A DNA stretch of 64,000 nt, taken from contig JASANC010005541.1 of NCBI GenBank assembly GCA_030248135.1, positions 123,081 through 187,080 of the forward strand, given 5' to 3'. Source of the stretch: Theristus sp. LFF4_11 (taxonomy: Eukaryota > Nematoda > Chromadorea > Monhysterida > Xyalidae). Both the position numbers and the translations under genes were made by a program. The number at the start of each line of letters is the position of its first letter. Position 1 is the first letter of the stretch. The notes beneath the pieces are model-generated. The model saw only the letters and a program-made list of their open reading frames with translations, searched no databases and was not told where the DNA came from. Of the stretch, positions 11,803 to 22,860 are shown one piece after another.

Positions 11803-14109
11803 AAGCTTCAGGCATCGTTTGGCAACAAATGTTACACAACAAATGGCAACCAAATGTCTATAAGTGATGCAAATAATTTCAGCTTCAGGTTCAAACATTA
11901 ATGCAGTCGCGAGATGGAAGCGTTTTAAAAATGGGAGTTTTTTCATCACCCTGTACTTGCACATATCTCATTAACTGCTCTTTCTTTTTCCTCCAGTTTT
12001 AATCATACCTCTGTATTGCACGAGCAATGTCTTTGCATTTTAATTAATTTTCAATTTGGTAGGCACTTGCTGCAGCTCAGCACTCTGTCACATGCAATGT
12101 TGTGTTATTGGTCGGACATGTTCTGCTGCAAACTGAGCTGCGAATGAGGGGTCTGGAATGTCGGTGTTTCAGTGGATGTCGGAAAGAGTTTTTTTTTTTA
12201 AATTCAAGCTGTTACTGTTTTGACACGTGCCCTTTATTTGCCGTCAGTGCTTTTGTTGACTATTCTTGTGTAAAGGGCGGGGCGAACGGCTTGTGTTTTT
12301 TTCTGTTTCACAATGTTTCGTAACATCTGAAATTTTATGGCTTCTGCGCTGAAACGCAAAAAAAAGAAAAAAAAAGGTTTTGTTTCGATTGTCCGGTAGT
12401 ACTTTTTTTCAGACATTCGCATGGCAATATTTTTTTGGATTTTTATGAGGGCTCCAAAATGAATACCTCAAAGGAATCGTCAACATCTTGGCGGGCGTCA
12501 TATGCAGTTCCGTTGTTGTTTTTGCAGTGCGGGTGTTGTACGAATTGTTTCAAAGTGCTTTGTCACTGAGAACATGCAAACAGTGGTTTCAAGAATTTCC
12601 ATTTTAACGAATTACTCCCATGCAACAACCCATGCAAAAGGTTGGCGGTAACATGCATTAAGTGCTGCAGTTCCTGGGTTTTACCAGTTCAGATGCACAA
12701 TCTGCGTGCGGTCGTCAATTTTTTTTAAATTTATAAATGTCGAAAACAGAATGTCTGTTTGAAGTTTGAAAAAAGGTCACACCTGAACCTGATGATAACA
12801 AGGGTAAAAAAGCGGGCTCACAATTTAAAAAAACAAACCTAGTGACAAACAGTTGAAAATGGTCACGAAAATAATGCTACAATTGTCAGAAAGCTCAACC
12901 AAAACAGCAGCTGCCGCTGTTGGCAAAGTTTTTTGTCACAAGTTTTCGCAGTTTTTTTGAGTCGCCCATAAGGTCTGTGGTCTTTGACGATCGCTGGATC
13001 TGCGCGGCACAATGTGCGTTCACAATTTTATAAGATTTCCAAAAACAAGGAAGTAAACAACATCGTCATTGTTTTAGGCGCCGCCAGCCGCGCCCATGTC
13101 CCACACATACATACATCATATTTTGCGGTGCGAAAATTGCATTCAGTGCGCTTTAGTAATTTCGCGTGTTTCGGTCGTTTGTTGTGGTGCGGCTGACAAA
13201 AACAGACAAACGTGAGTTTTGAAATCACATTTTTTTGTTTCCATTGATTTTCGTAGCCATTCTTTCTGCCACCCTTCTCGAATCGGGTAAACATGAACAT
13301 CCCTTTCAGTTGCGTACTCTCACAAATTCATCCAGGTGTTTTTTAATTGAAAAGTGAACTCGATTTATTTTTCTCATATCGTTTATCTTACAACGATTAA
13401 TCAAAATACCCATTTCATCTTTCTCACTTGTCTGTCAAAGTCAAGTTGGCCTGGAACTTTCGTTGTTAAATAAACTAATGTTTGTCAGACGAGTGTCAGA
13501 GCAAAAAAGTAAAAATGGATATGTTGGTAAACATACTTGACATCTCGTTTCAAAATCTGATGCAAGTTTCAACAAACAAAGCACATATCTCGCGCTTATT
13601 TTCAAGGATTTCAAGATTTTGTGTCAAACAGATGATTTTCTCGTCATTTTTTGACACAAACGCTGGCGTGTACTAGTTGCAGATCCTGGTGATTTTTTGC
13701 TGCTAACTCTGGCGGTGTATTGTTTTGATCTTTAGATTTTTTGCTTTCATTTTTTGGCCCGTTCAAACTTTCAGATTCAAGTATTCTTTTCAAGCAAGCT
13801 AATGCGTTAAAACTCATACAAGATTTTTTTATATATCATAACACTGTTCAAAGCAGTGCAGGTGTAAAAACGGTTGCGTCAAAACCGTGCAGGTGTCGAG
13901 ATCGAGAATAAAACTGGATTTATGCTGCAATAAAACAGGTAACAAGTTAGTAGCAGGCTTTTGGCACTTGACGTGTTAAACGCATTTTTTGAAAAATTTT
14001 CGACAAAAGTGTTAAGTTGTGTTGCGTCGTTTTAAAAAAGTGACATGTATTTGGGGTCGTTTGAAAGTGTATGATAAAAGTGGGAAACGCCACCGGTCAT
14101 GTTCTCCAG
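11803..14109. other. gene-poor AT-rich interval
   Basis: No exon could be supported. Open frames here are under 90 codons and overlap on both strands. The interval may hold 5' exons of the gene that begins near 14.1 kb, but I found no phase-compatible candidate with a start codon and signal peptide. Confidence 0.4.
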
Positions 14110-16877
14110 AAATTATCAAGTGTTGATCGACTTCAACATGAGCATCCCGAACGTGATACGCGAGAAGAGGCGTGCGCGCAGTGGTACGCTCCCAATGTGC
14201 TTTGTCGTTTTTGCTTTTGCACCCTGAAACAGTAACAAAACCGAACAGATCTGCGGACAACGGCATAATCTACGTGATTCTGACCAGATTTTTGCAAATG
14301 TATGAATGAACTGATCTGCTAAGTTTTTTGTTTCAACGAATTTCAGATTGTTTGTCATCCACTGAGATTGTGCTCACTTCTGCTCTGCGTTTGCGAAAAA
14401 CTCTGTTTTCACGATTTCCTTTGACTTCCTCCATGCATGTTCTTCTTGTGCAGGTGTATCTGTGTCTTTATACCGGTTATTCGATCATCATTGAATGCAT
14501 CACGCAAGGCCCCTTTACCTAAACAATCATAAAAACCACCTCTTCACCTTCTTTCAGAATTTCACTGAATGTTGTGTTCGTTTCAAAGCAAAGAATCAAA
14601 CAAACCAACGCATTTTGTCGTTTCAGCTTCACGAACGCGCAGAGTCTCGTTTTTGGACGAAGAATCGGCAGCGATCGACCGCAGCCAGTCGGCCACTCTC
14701 AACCATCTCAGCCACCCAGATCTTGCAGGTTTCGCTGATCACAGCAATCCAACGCCGCTGCTCCGCTACTACGACGAACAATACCTGGGATCAGTTTTAT
14801 TTTCAAATCATCACTGACTTTGAGGCGGTTGTTTTAGCAAACGCAAAAACTCCAAAAAGCACCGTTGCCTTGCGGGTGGCGACGCATTGGAGAAAAGAGC
14901 AAAGTTTAGTGGTTTGGGGCTTGGGTTTGGGGTTGGGAGCTAAGACTCAACAATCCTTTTACAACTTCAACAAAAGAAACAGCTTTGCGTTCTTGAAATA
15001 CTAGACTTTGCGTTGCCATGAACTGTCTCACGCGATGCAAAATCAATCGATATTTTCATGAGTTTGGGTGTTTTTGGATAAAACTGGTCTCAGCCTGTAT
15101 CCGACTGCAACAGCCCCACTGACTACTATTATCGAGCAGACATCGCAGCAAAACTGTTTACGGGACATCAGTTATTGCCAATCAACAGTAAGACGCACAA
15201 AGAACGCCCCATTTCTACCAACCCGTATCTCACCAACAATACTCGTGCTCGCGCACTGCAATTGAGCAACACTGAAAGGCGGGATCACAGCAACTTAGCG
15301 CATCAGCCAGTGATCATCAACGGTGGAGTGCTTGGCAAACTCAATCCACACCTCAGCACCACCGCAAACGAACTACGAAATCGTCCACTTAAAGCCGAGA
15401 GCGCAAAGCCGACGACTGCTGCAGCTGTTTCGCTGAAAGAATTCATCAGCAAACAACCGATTCCACTCAGACGCCCGAATAGTGGTCAGGTGAGCAAACC
15501 ACGATATGACGCTGTTTACTGAACTTGGCGAAGCAAAATATTTGCGCTTTCAGGTATTCTATACAACAAATTAATTTGAACTTGTCCACCAAAACCAAAT
15601 GACCTCATTTGCTTCAAAACGCCCCTTGGTCACGCGCAGACACCAAGATTTCAGTTTGGTTCACCTTTTTACCCATGTTTTTACATGAAGGAATCAAGAA
15701 ATTGAGTGCGGGTTGTGTGTGTTTGAGCACAAGCCGATCAAAAGAATCCAATCCGACAGGCACGGATAAGTGGACTATTCATGTGGTTCCATTCCAACGT
15801 GACATGTGTTCGCCATGCCAGTTGTTTCGTTTGTCGTAGGAGCTGCGTTTCATCGCTCCTCCACATCAACAGCAACCCAGTGCCAGTGATCCCGCCCACG
15901 AAGAGAGCAGGCCAAGCAGAGCAGTGCAGCAACACAACCGATCAAGCAGACGAAGAGGGATGTCAGCAGACAGCTGGATCAGACACCCCAATCCATCGTA
16001 CTTCCCCAATCGGGTGCCTTGGACAGTCAACAGTGAGTGACACGAGGAGGTAGACATCTGAACAGACACTCAATCAAGAACAAAACTGAACAGACCTGCG
16101 ACACGCAAGTAAAACTGATTTCGGTTCCGCATTACCAAGCCCATCCACACTCGTCAGCGAAATACTGAATTAACCGCGATTGTTTTACGAGAAAACTGTG
16201 CTTTTTCAGTGTAGTGAGCTGCTTTATGTTTCGGTTTTTTTATTTAGAAAACATCGAAAAACCGGAGTTTCTCCAACGCACCGACATTGCGCCAGTGATC
16301 ATGCAACCGGTCGGAGCAGACAAATCAAAGGCACGGCCAGCTGGACAACAAGAACAGACGGATGTGAGCGAAAACGTGCTGCTATGAAAAACGGTTTAAC
16401 TTATACAGGAATAGTTTTACTGAATCTCGGAGGGATTATTGAAAAAAAATCGAAAAAACTTCTACGTAGTTTCGTCAGATGAATTGCGTTTCACTCCTCA
16501 CTTTTCAGTTGATCACAATTCAATTGAACGACCAGTCACGTCACGTTCGCCGTAAGTTTATGTGTTTGTTTATTTGTTTGTTTGCTTGTTTGGCGTTTTC
16601 ACCGCTTTTTTCCGGACCATAATCACAAAAAAAAATTTGACCAATAAAAAAAATAATTCAAGAAACCAGCGCAATCCACAAAATGTTGCCGATGTTTTGT
16701 TCTGGTTCACATGTTGCAGCCTCGTCAGCAAGCGCAGCGAACGAAGGCGCACCACCGGGGCAGTCGCCAGGCCCTCAGCGGCCCCCTGGGGCACTCTCCG
16801 AGCAGTTCATTGAGCAGCAGCGAGCGAAGCGCAGCCGAGAGTTCGGCACTTGCTACTTGCCGCTTTGGATGAATTGA
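14110..16877 (+). CDS. basic, largely disordered protein of unknown function (7 exons, 5' end uncertain)
   Basis: Not recognised. Exons 14110-14183, 14627-14793, 15094-15489, 15840-16032, 16248-16363, 16509-16551 and 16720-16877 all chain in phase with GT-AG borders; two have ideal GTGAGT/GTAAGT donors. From the first ATG (14138) the product is 372 residues. The frame is also open upstream to 14110, so earlier exons are possible. Seen: a basic start (IREKRRARS), an RRVSF motif that fits a basophilic kinase site, a Tyr/Asp patch (SPTDYYYRADIAAKLF), then long Ser/Pro/Gln/Asn-rich stretches with little predicted secondary structure. The C-terminus is compact and unusual (REFGTCYLPLWMN). I see no membrane segment or catalytic motif. 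It resembles a scaffold or cytoplasmic-tail protein, which is inference only. The intron at 15490-15839 carries a copy of a small TIR element. Confidence 0.6.
15558..15672 (+). mobile_element. partial copy of the CAAACGTGTCC-type TIR element
   Basis: Shares the run from TTGAACTTGTCCACC through AAGATTTCAGTTTGG with the copies in the ankyrin gene at 42.1 and 40.3 kb. It lies in an intron and carries no coding capacity. Confidence 0.5.
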
Positions 16878-16901
16878 AAACACGACACTGCACTTGTACC
16901 G

Positions 16902-16968
16902 CACAGCCGTTTCGCTCGTGTTTGACGCACATTTCTATAATAGTAGCACCTTTTTCAAAGAAGTAATG
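16902..16968 (+). repeat. 67-bp duplicated segment, copy 1
   Basis: CACAGCCGTTTCGCTCGTGT...TTTCAAAGAAGTAATG directly after the stop of the preceding gene. It recurs at 18082-18145 with few differences. In the second copy the sequence after AAGTAATG is replaced by a TIR element. Confidence 0.75.
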
Positions 16969-17031
16969 TTTCTAAGTTTGCATAAAAGACGGAATGTGTG
17001 AGCAACTTTTTTAACGCGTTTTTTTCGCTTT

Positions 17032-17104
17032 GCAGTCATGGCGCAGCGGTTATCGCTTTCGCCTAGCAGGGCGGGGGTCTTCGTTCATCGAATCCTATGG
17101 CTGC
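17032..17104 (+). tRNA. tRNA-like sequence, possibly a pseudo-tRNA
   Basis: A 73-base segment can fold with a 7-bp acceptor stem (GCAGTCA with TGGCTGC). It has an A-box-like TGGCGCAGCGGT and a B-box-like GTTCATCGAATCC with a two-base insertion relative to GGTTCGAATCC. The anticodon stem fits only with an eight-base loop (CTAGCAGG, suggesting anticodon AGC). The enlarged T and anticodon loops argue for a decayed tRNA or the head of a SINE rather than a working gene. Confidence 0.4.
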
Positions 17105-17447
17105 AAAAAAAATCTTAAAAAATTTGGTTTTTTGCTCATGCTTCGTGTTTTTTAGCAAAATACGGTCACCTAATCTATTCTTGACTCAAAAAATGAACGA
17201 AATAACCAAGTAAACAAGAAATATTTTTTTAGGATGCAAGGAGCACGCAGACTTTGAATGAGAAAAAAATAGTTCCAGAAAACCATTTGTGTATCAAATG
17301 TTTTGTGTTTTTTTGAAGTGTGCATATACGATTGAGGTCAACACCACCATTGAAATGAGGTGTCGGTCAATACCACACGACCGTTTTTTTTGATTACCCG
17401 GTAACTTCATGGCCTGGCCACACAGCCGAAACGTCATTGGTTTTCCA

Positions 17448-17836
17448 GTCTTCCAGTTTTGCAGTTGCCCAGTTTTCCAGTTGGTCAGTTTTCCAGTTTT
17501 CCAATTATCAGTTTTCCAGTTGGCTAGTTTTCCAGTTTACCAGTTTTCCAGTTACCAGTTTTCCAGTTTTCCAGTTGGTTAGTTTTCCAGTTTTCCAGTT
17601 GCCCAGTTAACTGGTCAACTGGAAAACTGGTAAACTGGAAAACTGGAAAACTAACCAACTGGAAAACTGGTAACTGGAAAACTGGAAAACTGGGCAACTG
17701 GAAAACTGGCTAACTGGAGAACTGGCCAACTGGTGAACAGGACAAGTGGTAAACTGGAAAACTGGTAACTGGAAAACTGGAAAACTGGCCAACTGGAAAG
17801 CTGGCCAACTGGAGAACTGGTCAACTGGACAGCTGC
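17448..17836. repeat. palindromic TTCCAGTT minisatellite
   Basis: Left arm: copies of TTTTCCAGTT and TGCCCAGTT. Right arm: the reverse complement, AACTGGAAAACTGG. The switch occurs at the 12-bp palindrome CCAGTTAACTGG (17603-17614). The whole tract is a foldback of about 160 plus 220 bp. Confidence 0.9.
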
Positions 17837-18081
17837 AAATCTTCGCGCGTTAGCTTATGAACGTGTGCGCTTATGAACTTCAAAACTTTGTAACTTTTTA
17901 ACTATGAAACTTTTTAACTTTGTAAGATTGTAACTTTTTGGTTGCCCAGTTTTACAGCGGTCAGTTGCAAACATATGGGCTAGAAAATATGCACTTTGGA
18001 ATTTTGTGCTTTACCACCCCTCCTTACGTGGAATGTATGCCAAGTTAACTCATCGATTTTTGCAATACAGTGGTATAGCGC

Positions 18082-18145
18082 CACAGCCGTTTCGCTCGTG
18101 TTTCACGCACATTTCTATAATAGCACTTTTTTCAAAGAAGTAATG
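18082..18145 (+). repeat. 67-bp duplicated segment, copy 2
   Basis: Second copy of the 16902-16968 sequence, ending AAGTAATG exactly where the TIR element at 18146 begins. This gives a candidate insertion point. Confidence 0.75.
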
Positions 18146-18820
18146 CACAGGAGAAACAGAAATTTAAATGCTCTTAAATGCTCTCAAATGCTCTTAAATG
18201 TTGCCAACATCAAGAAACATTTATAAAATATATAAAAACATAAAAAAAAATTTACCTGTAATACCAATAATAAAACATACATAAACATTTGAGGGGTACA
18301 TTAAAAAGGTCCAAAAACTGCCATCGCAGTTGATCGATTAAATGTTCACGCATTTAATCTCCGCATTTTGCAATTCAAATGCTCTCAAATGCCCCTGTGT
18401 CGATGTGCTGCATCGAGGCACGGTCTGTTATGCTTTGTATTACGTTTCGTTTCGTTTTATGCTTCATTGGCAGCGTCAGTTTTCCTTTGAGCGTTCGTGG
18501 GTCCACCTGCGGTCACTGTGACAGTCGTAAAAAACGTGAAACTACATTTCCTCAACACTTGAACAGAACAGCTAGCACTAAACATTTGAATAAATTTTCC
18601 CGCATTAAAAACCGGTTATATGCACATATAAAATGCAATTGCGCGCGCTGACCATTTGAACTACATTTGAGACATTTCAAATGTCAACGAACCAATTCAC
18701 GATGTTCGTCGCTTTTTATCGGATCAAATGTTTTTTTTTGAACATTTGAAACATTCAAATGTTGCAGTAAATTTGCATTTGAGAGCATTTAAGAGCATTT
18801 ATTTTTCTGTTTCTCCTGTG
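18146..18820 (+). mobile_element. non-autonomous TIR element (foldback/MITE-like), copy A
   Basis: About 675 bp bounded by inverted ends CACAGGAGAAACAGAAA and TTTCTGTTTCTCCTGTG, each followed inward by clusters of AAATGCTCTTAAATGCTCTC. The interior has one 90-codon frame (MLSNAPVSMCCIEARS...) with no transposase motif. It is nearly identical to the reversed copy at 22141-22819, including that frame. No convincing target-site duplication is visible. The CAGG-type end is reminiscent of hAT elements, which is a weak inference. Confidence 0.75.
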
Positions 18821-18836
18821 GTTTCGGAAGCCCCTC

Positions 18837-19022
18837 CCCGGTTTCCCAGGTACGGCCACCGTCAGACCGGAGGCAACGCGTCACGTGTGCCGGCATACAC
18901 TGTGACTTTTATAACGAGATCCATACCCGGTCCCGCTGGTTGTTTTGCTCTTCGCAGGAGGACAGCTCCCCCTCTTAGTACTTGGATTAATAGGCTTAAT
19001 GCAGAGGAAGATAAATAAATAA
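18837..19022 (+). mobile_element. possible 3' end of a retroelement
   Basis: A plus-strand open stretch (RYGHRQTGG...INRLNAEEDK) ends in a stop followed by a GATAAATAAATAAA tail, the kind of simple 3' tail seen on some non-LTR retrotransposons. No reverse transcriptase motif is present. Low confidence. Confidence 0.25.
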
Positions 19023-19320
19023 AGATACCAAGTTTTTTTTTTAAAAACTGAATTATTTTCCAAATACCCATCAACTTAAAATTAAAAACACAAAGGAATC
19101 AATTAAATGGTCATAAAATTAAAAACCGAGGATGACATGAACAAAGGATCACTAACCAGATCGATAAATGCAACGGAAAGATTGCTGAATCACGAACCAA
19201 TGTACCGGTAAACAGAACATCGAACCAATACTTCAAAAACTCAAAAAATAACTGAAAGAACGCCGAAATAAAATAAGCACGTGGATCAAAATACAAGTCA
19301 CCTAAAACAGTCTGTGTAAT

Positions 19321-20046
19321 TCAGTTTGCATTGCTGCTGCTAGCTTGTTGTGCAGCTGGAGTACTTGTGGTCTGAGCGTCGGACGGCTTCTTCTTCTTTT
19401 TCTTTTTTGCTTCTCTTTCGAGTTCCGACCTGGTCAGATTAGCCATCGGCATGAACTGCGTGTAGTGCTTTTCTTCGCCGTCAACACCCAAGATCACGTG
19501 CGTCTTGTTGTAGACCGTTTTGCCCTTGTCCTCGAGATGCTCACGAACGACACTGGCTTTCTTCTGCTCTTCGCGTTCACCGATGCTCAGATTCTTGCAA
19601 ACGGTGATCATGCGATTGGCCTTGTTTGGATGATTCTTCAAGTTCTTCTTCAGAGTCATGACGCGATAGAAGTCTTTGGACGTGACGAAGTGGACGACCA
19701 GCACCTTGCCCTTTTCCGTGGTGTTGACAGACGCGATGTTGAGTTTTTCTTCTTCTTGTTTCGGCATCTCCATGTAATCGACGAAGAATTTTCGCACGCG
19801 TTCTTCTAGACTTTTGCAGCTTTCATCAACGTCAAGGAAATAGATGCGGATCGAATTGTTCTTGACGGTTCGCTCAACACCTTCGACTCTGCTTTCCACG
19901 CGGCCGAGTTCCTTGCGCACAGCAACCTGGCTTTGCTCCAGAGCCTCAATACGTTTGATCGACTTTTTGATTAATTCAGCCTGTTTTTTCTTACTGGCCG
20001 ACTCGTGAGGCGTGCTAACCGGGTTGAATCCAATTTCATCTTGCTC
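19321..20046 (-). CDS. retrotransposon ORF1-like RNA-binding protein fragment
   Basis: A 241-codon minus-strand frame open from an AG acceptor-like site (20047) to the stop at 19321. The N-terminal part is a coiled coil (KKKQAELIKKSIKRIEALEQ). A compact alpha/beta region follows (NNSIRIYFLDVD, KVLVVHFVTSKDFYRVM, RMITVCKNLSIGERE) with the layout of L1-type ORF1 RNA-recognition and C-terminal domains. The tail is Lys-rich and low complexity. An in-frame stop lies just upstream and no good ATG starts the frame, so it is spliced or 5' truncated. No endonuclease or reverse transcriptase follows. It sits among repeats. The ORF1 assignment is by pattern only. Confidence 0.5.
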   Translation of the reverse strand, partial: EQDEIGFNPVSTPHESASKKKQAELIKKSIKRIEALEQSQVAVRKELGRVESRVEGVERTVKNNSIRIYFLDVDESCKSLEERVRKFFVDYMEMPKQEEEKLNIASVNTTEKGKVLVVHFVTSKDFYRVMTLKKNLKNHPNKANRMITVCKNLSIGEREEQKKASVVREHLEDKGKTVYNKTHVILGVDGEEKHYTQFMPMANLTRSELEREAKKKKKKKPSDAQTTSTPAAQQASSSNAN

Positions 20047-20227
20047 CTGAAGCGTTAAAACTTAAGTGCCGTGGTGAATGTTAAAATTTAACCGGAGAAA
20101 AAAGGAAAGCAATATGCTAGCAGAATATGACAAAAATAAAACAAAAATTATAACAAAAATTAGAGCTGGGAATAACAACCGGAGATAAAACAATCTGTAT
20201 TTTAAGAGAAGACATGCAAGAAAGTAG

Positions 20228-20385
20228 GCCGGGAGGCCCATTAGGCAAACCTCAAATGAGGTGTTTCGGCCGAAGCCGATTTTGCAAACCCCAAATGGGG
20301 TGGTTCGGCCGAAGGCCGATTAGGCAATCCCCTTACGGGGTGGTTCGGCACAAGGCCGATTAGGCAATCCCTATAAATAGGGTGA
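20228..20385. repeat. array of four 40-bp hairpin repeats
   Basis: Units spaced 39-40 bp share GGCCGATTAGGCAA and TGGTTCGGCCGAA around a central stem. Successive stems are CCTC-GAGG, CCCC-GGGG, CCCC-GGGG and CCCTA-TAGGG, with loops AAAT, AAAT, TTAC and TAAA. The paired changes preserve base pairing. It lies upstream (minus-strand sense) of the ORF1-like frame. Confidence 0.8.
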
Positions 20386-20608
20386 ATGGCATCACGACAA
20401 AGCAAGTAAATTCTGTAGATTGAGCAAACAGCACCAGGGCCACGAGTTTCACAAAAGTGAAATAGTAATACGAAAAGAAAAGAAAAATCAATGGTTTTCA
20501 ACTCTGACTCGTTGTGAAAAGCTTAAAGCATGCGAGTAACGTTATTTTGTGTCAACATACGAAAAATATATTAATACAGAAAAGTAATCAAGAATAATAA
20601 TAAAGAGA

Positions 20609-20733
20609 CAAAGTCACATGGCCCCCCCCGCGGCCCCCCCCAAAATTTTCCAGCTATCTATCTATCTGGAAAGTTTGCTCCAGCTATCTATATCGGCCCC
20701 CCCCCAACCCCTCGGCTCTGGAACAACTATGCC
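20609..20733 (+). repeat. 125-bp direct repeat, left copy
   Basis: AAAGTCACATG, two C-tracts, AAAATTTTCCAGC(TATC)n, a second C-tract and GGCTCTGGAACAACTATGC. Repeated in the same orientation at 21756-21884. A shorter related piece (C-tracts then AACAACTATGCCGG) lies at 23315-23350. Confidence 0.8.
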
Positions 20734-20736
20734 ACA

Positions 20737-21335
20737 TATGATATGCAAGCGCCTCCCGAATGACACCCGTATGGCGGAACTTTGCAGATTTTGTTTTGGT
20801 GACCTCAATTACCCCTTTTCCAAACCGTCACCATGCCTCTTCTTGTGTTTTGACCTCCAAAACGTCACTAATTGTCCCCAGCTAAGCTAATGCTAAAGTG
20901 AAGACAAACATACCGCCTTGAAATTCGATCAATTCTTCTGATGGTGTCGCGACGACACGACACGAAGCAGCAACCAGACAACGTAGCGCTTGCAAACGGT
21001 GCAGCGAGCACAATCGGACGCTCTGCGAGGCGAATCGTCACCTTATCTGCATCGGAAATGGTAGGCTAAGCTTTGGGACGCTCAAAAACTTCATCGCAGA
21101 TGTTGTCGAAGCCTAAAATCAGTCGGTAAAACGACACAAAATCGACTGCTACAGGTTTTACGAGGTATAATCAAAGAAAATTTTTGTTGAACTTTCGAAA
21201 AATTGTGCCAAAATTGAGGTTTTCAGAGCATATTAAAGGAAAATTTTTCGAATTTTTTTTTTAAAAAAAAAAATCGGCATTTTTGTTTTTTTTAATCACT
21301 TTTAAAAAAAAAATTTTTCATTTTTGTTTAACAAC
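20737..21335 (+). repeat. segment X, forward copy (about 600 bp)
   Basis: Reverse complement of 25533-26122. Shared landmarks include ATGCAAGCGCCTCCCGAATG, the run around CTTCTTGTGTTTTGACCTCC and the AACAACCCTA end. The flank just beyond (TTCGGACTCCCTGATTGATT) is present in the same orientation in both places. Confidence 0.85.
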
Positions 21336-21660
21336 CCTACTTCGGACTCCCTGATTGATTCAGCACAACTTTGATTTTTGAAATTTTTTTTTAATTTAAA
21401 AAAAAACAAACAAAAATGACGATTTTTGTTTTCTTTAACAACCCTAGGCCGCCCCCCCCAAAAAAATTTTCGAATCTATCTCTATCAAACAGGTTTTTTC
21501 GGCTCAGCTATTATCTATCTAAAAAATTTTCTCAGCCAGCTATCTATCTGAAAATTTTTGTCTTCGAAGACATAAAATGAGTCAATATTTGACCAAAATT
21601 TGCTCGTAATTCTTGAAAATTTCGCTAATTTTAGGTAAAATACGCGTTTATACTTGATTT
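21336..21660 (+). repeat. segment Y, copy 1
   Basis: TTCGGACTCCCTGATTGATT...GGCTCAGCTATTATCTAT. It recurs in direct orientation at 26130-26440, while the adjacent segment X is inverted there. Confidence 0.75.
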
Positions 21661-21755
21661 TTAGTGTATTTTTAGCATTATTTTGCTGTTTTTATAGCTT
21701 TTTAGCGTTTTAGCTATCTATCTATCAAATTTCAAAATTTTGACCGGCCCCCTCC

Positions 21756-21884
21756 CAAAGTCACATGCCCCCCCCCCGCGGCCCCCCCCCCAAAATTTTC
21801 CAGCTATCTATCTATCTAGAAAATTTGCTCCAGCTATCTATATCGGCCCCCCCCCCCAACCCCTCGGCTCTGGAACAACTATGC
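21756..21884 (+). repeat. 125-bp direct repeat, right copy
   Basis: Partner of 20609-20733, 1.15 kb downstream in the same orientation. The pair could be the ends of a terminal-repeat element or a tandem duplication. No coding region lies between them. Confidence 0.8.
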
Positions 21885-22140
21885 ACACCGGTTTGTTGTG
21901 GAACTTGTTTCCATGTTATTTGAGGTGAATTGAGAGGCAAAACACGAGACGTGATGTCGTCGGTGGGAAAATGGGGTCGCCGAAACCAAGCCTGAAATTT
22001 TCACCCTCCTCCCATATGAGTGGGGGTCATATGGTAAGTCGGTGGCTCCTCAGATGGTGATATTCAGACTCCCTGAAAAATTCTGAACAACTTTCATTTA
22101 AAAAAAAAATTAAAAAAAAAAATTTTTTTTTAAAAAGAAA

Positions 22141-22819
22141 CACAGGAGAAACAGAAAAATAAATGCTCTTAAATGCTCTCAAATGCAAATTTACTGCAAC
22201 ATTTGAATGTTTCAAATGTCCAAAAAAAAACATTTGATCCGATAAAAAGCGTCGAACATCGTGAATTAATTCGTTGACATTTGAAATGTCTCAAATGCAG
22301 TTCAAATGGTCAGCGCGCGCAATTGCATTTTATATGTGCATATAACAGGTTTTTAATGCGGGAAAATTTATTCAAATGTTTAGTGCTAGCTGTTCTGTTC
22401 AAGTGTTGAGGAAATGTGGTTTCACGTTTTTTGCGACTGTCACAGTGACCGCAGGTGGACCCACGAACGCTCAAAGGAAAACTGACGCTGCCAATGAAGC
22501 ATAAAACGAAACGAAACGTAATACAAAGCATAACAGACCGTGCCTCGATGCAGCACATCGACACAGGCGCATTTGAGAGCATTTGAATTGCAAAATGCGG
22601 AGATTAAATGCGTGAACATTTAATCGATCAACTGCGATGGCAGTTTTTGGACCTTTTTAATGTACCCCTCAAATGTTTCTTGATGTGGTATTATAGGTTT
22701 TAGAGGCACTTAAATGTTTCTTGATGTGGTATTATAGGTTTTAAATGTTTCTTGATGTTGGCAACATTTAAGAGCATTTGAGAGCATTTAAGAGCATTTA
22801 AATTTCTGTTTCTCCTGTG
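22141..22819 (-). mobile_element. non-autonomous TIR element, copy B (inverted relative to copy A)
   Basis: Same ends and interior as 18146-18820 on the opposite strand. Near the right end it carries an extra internal tandem duplication (AAATGTTTCTTGATGTGGTA repeated, about 45 bp per unit) that copy A lacks. It is flanked by A-rich DNA without a clear target-site duplication. Confidence 0.75.
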
Positions 22820-22860
22820 ACAAAAAAAAAATAGAAAATTTTTTTTCTTGACATCTCTAG

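Noticed and set aside
17607..17792. Pro/Phe/Gln repeat protein over the TTCCAGTT minisatellite
   Set aside because: It is a translation of the tandem repeat with no other support.
20228..20385. CRISPR-like array (regular 40-bp units)
   Set aside because: No constant repeat with unique spacers; the units diverge throughout, and the setting is an intron-bearing animal genome.
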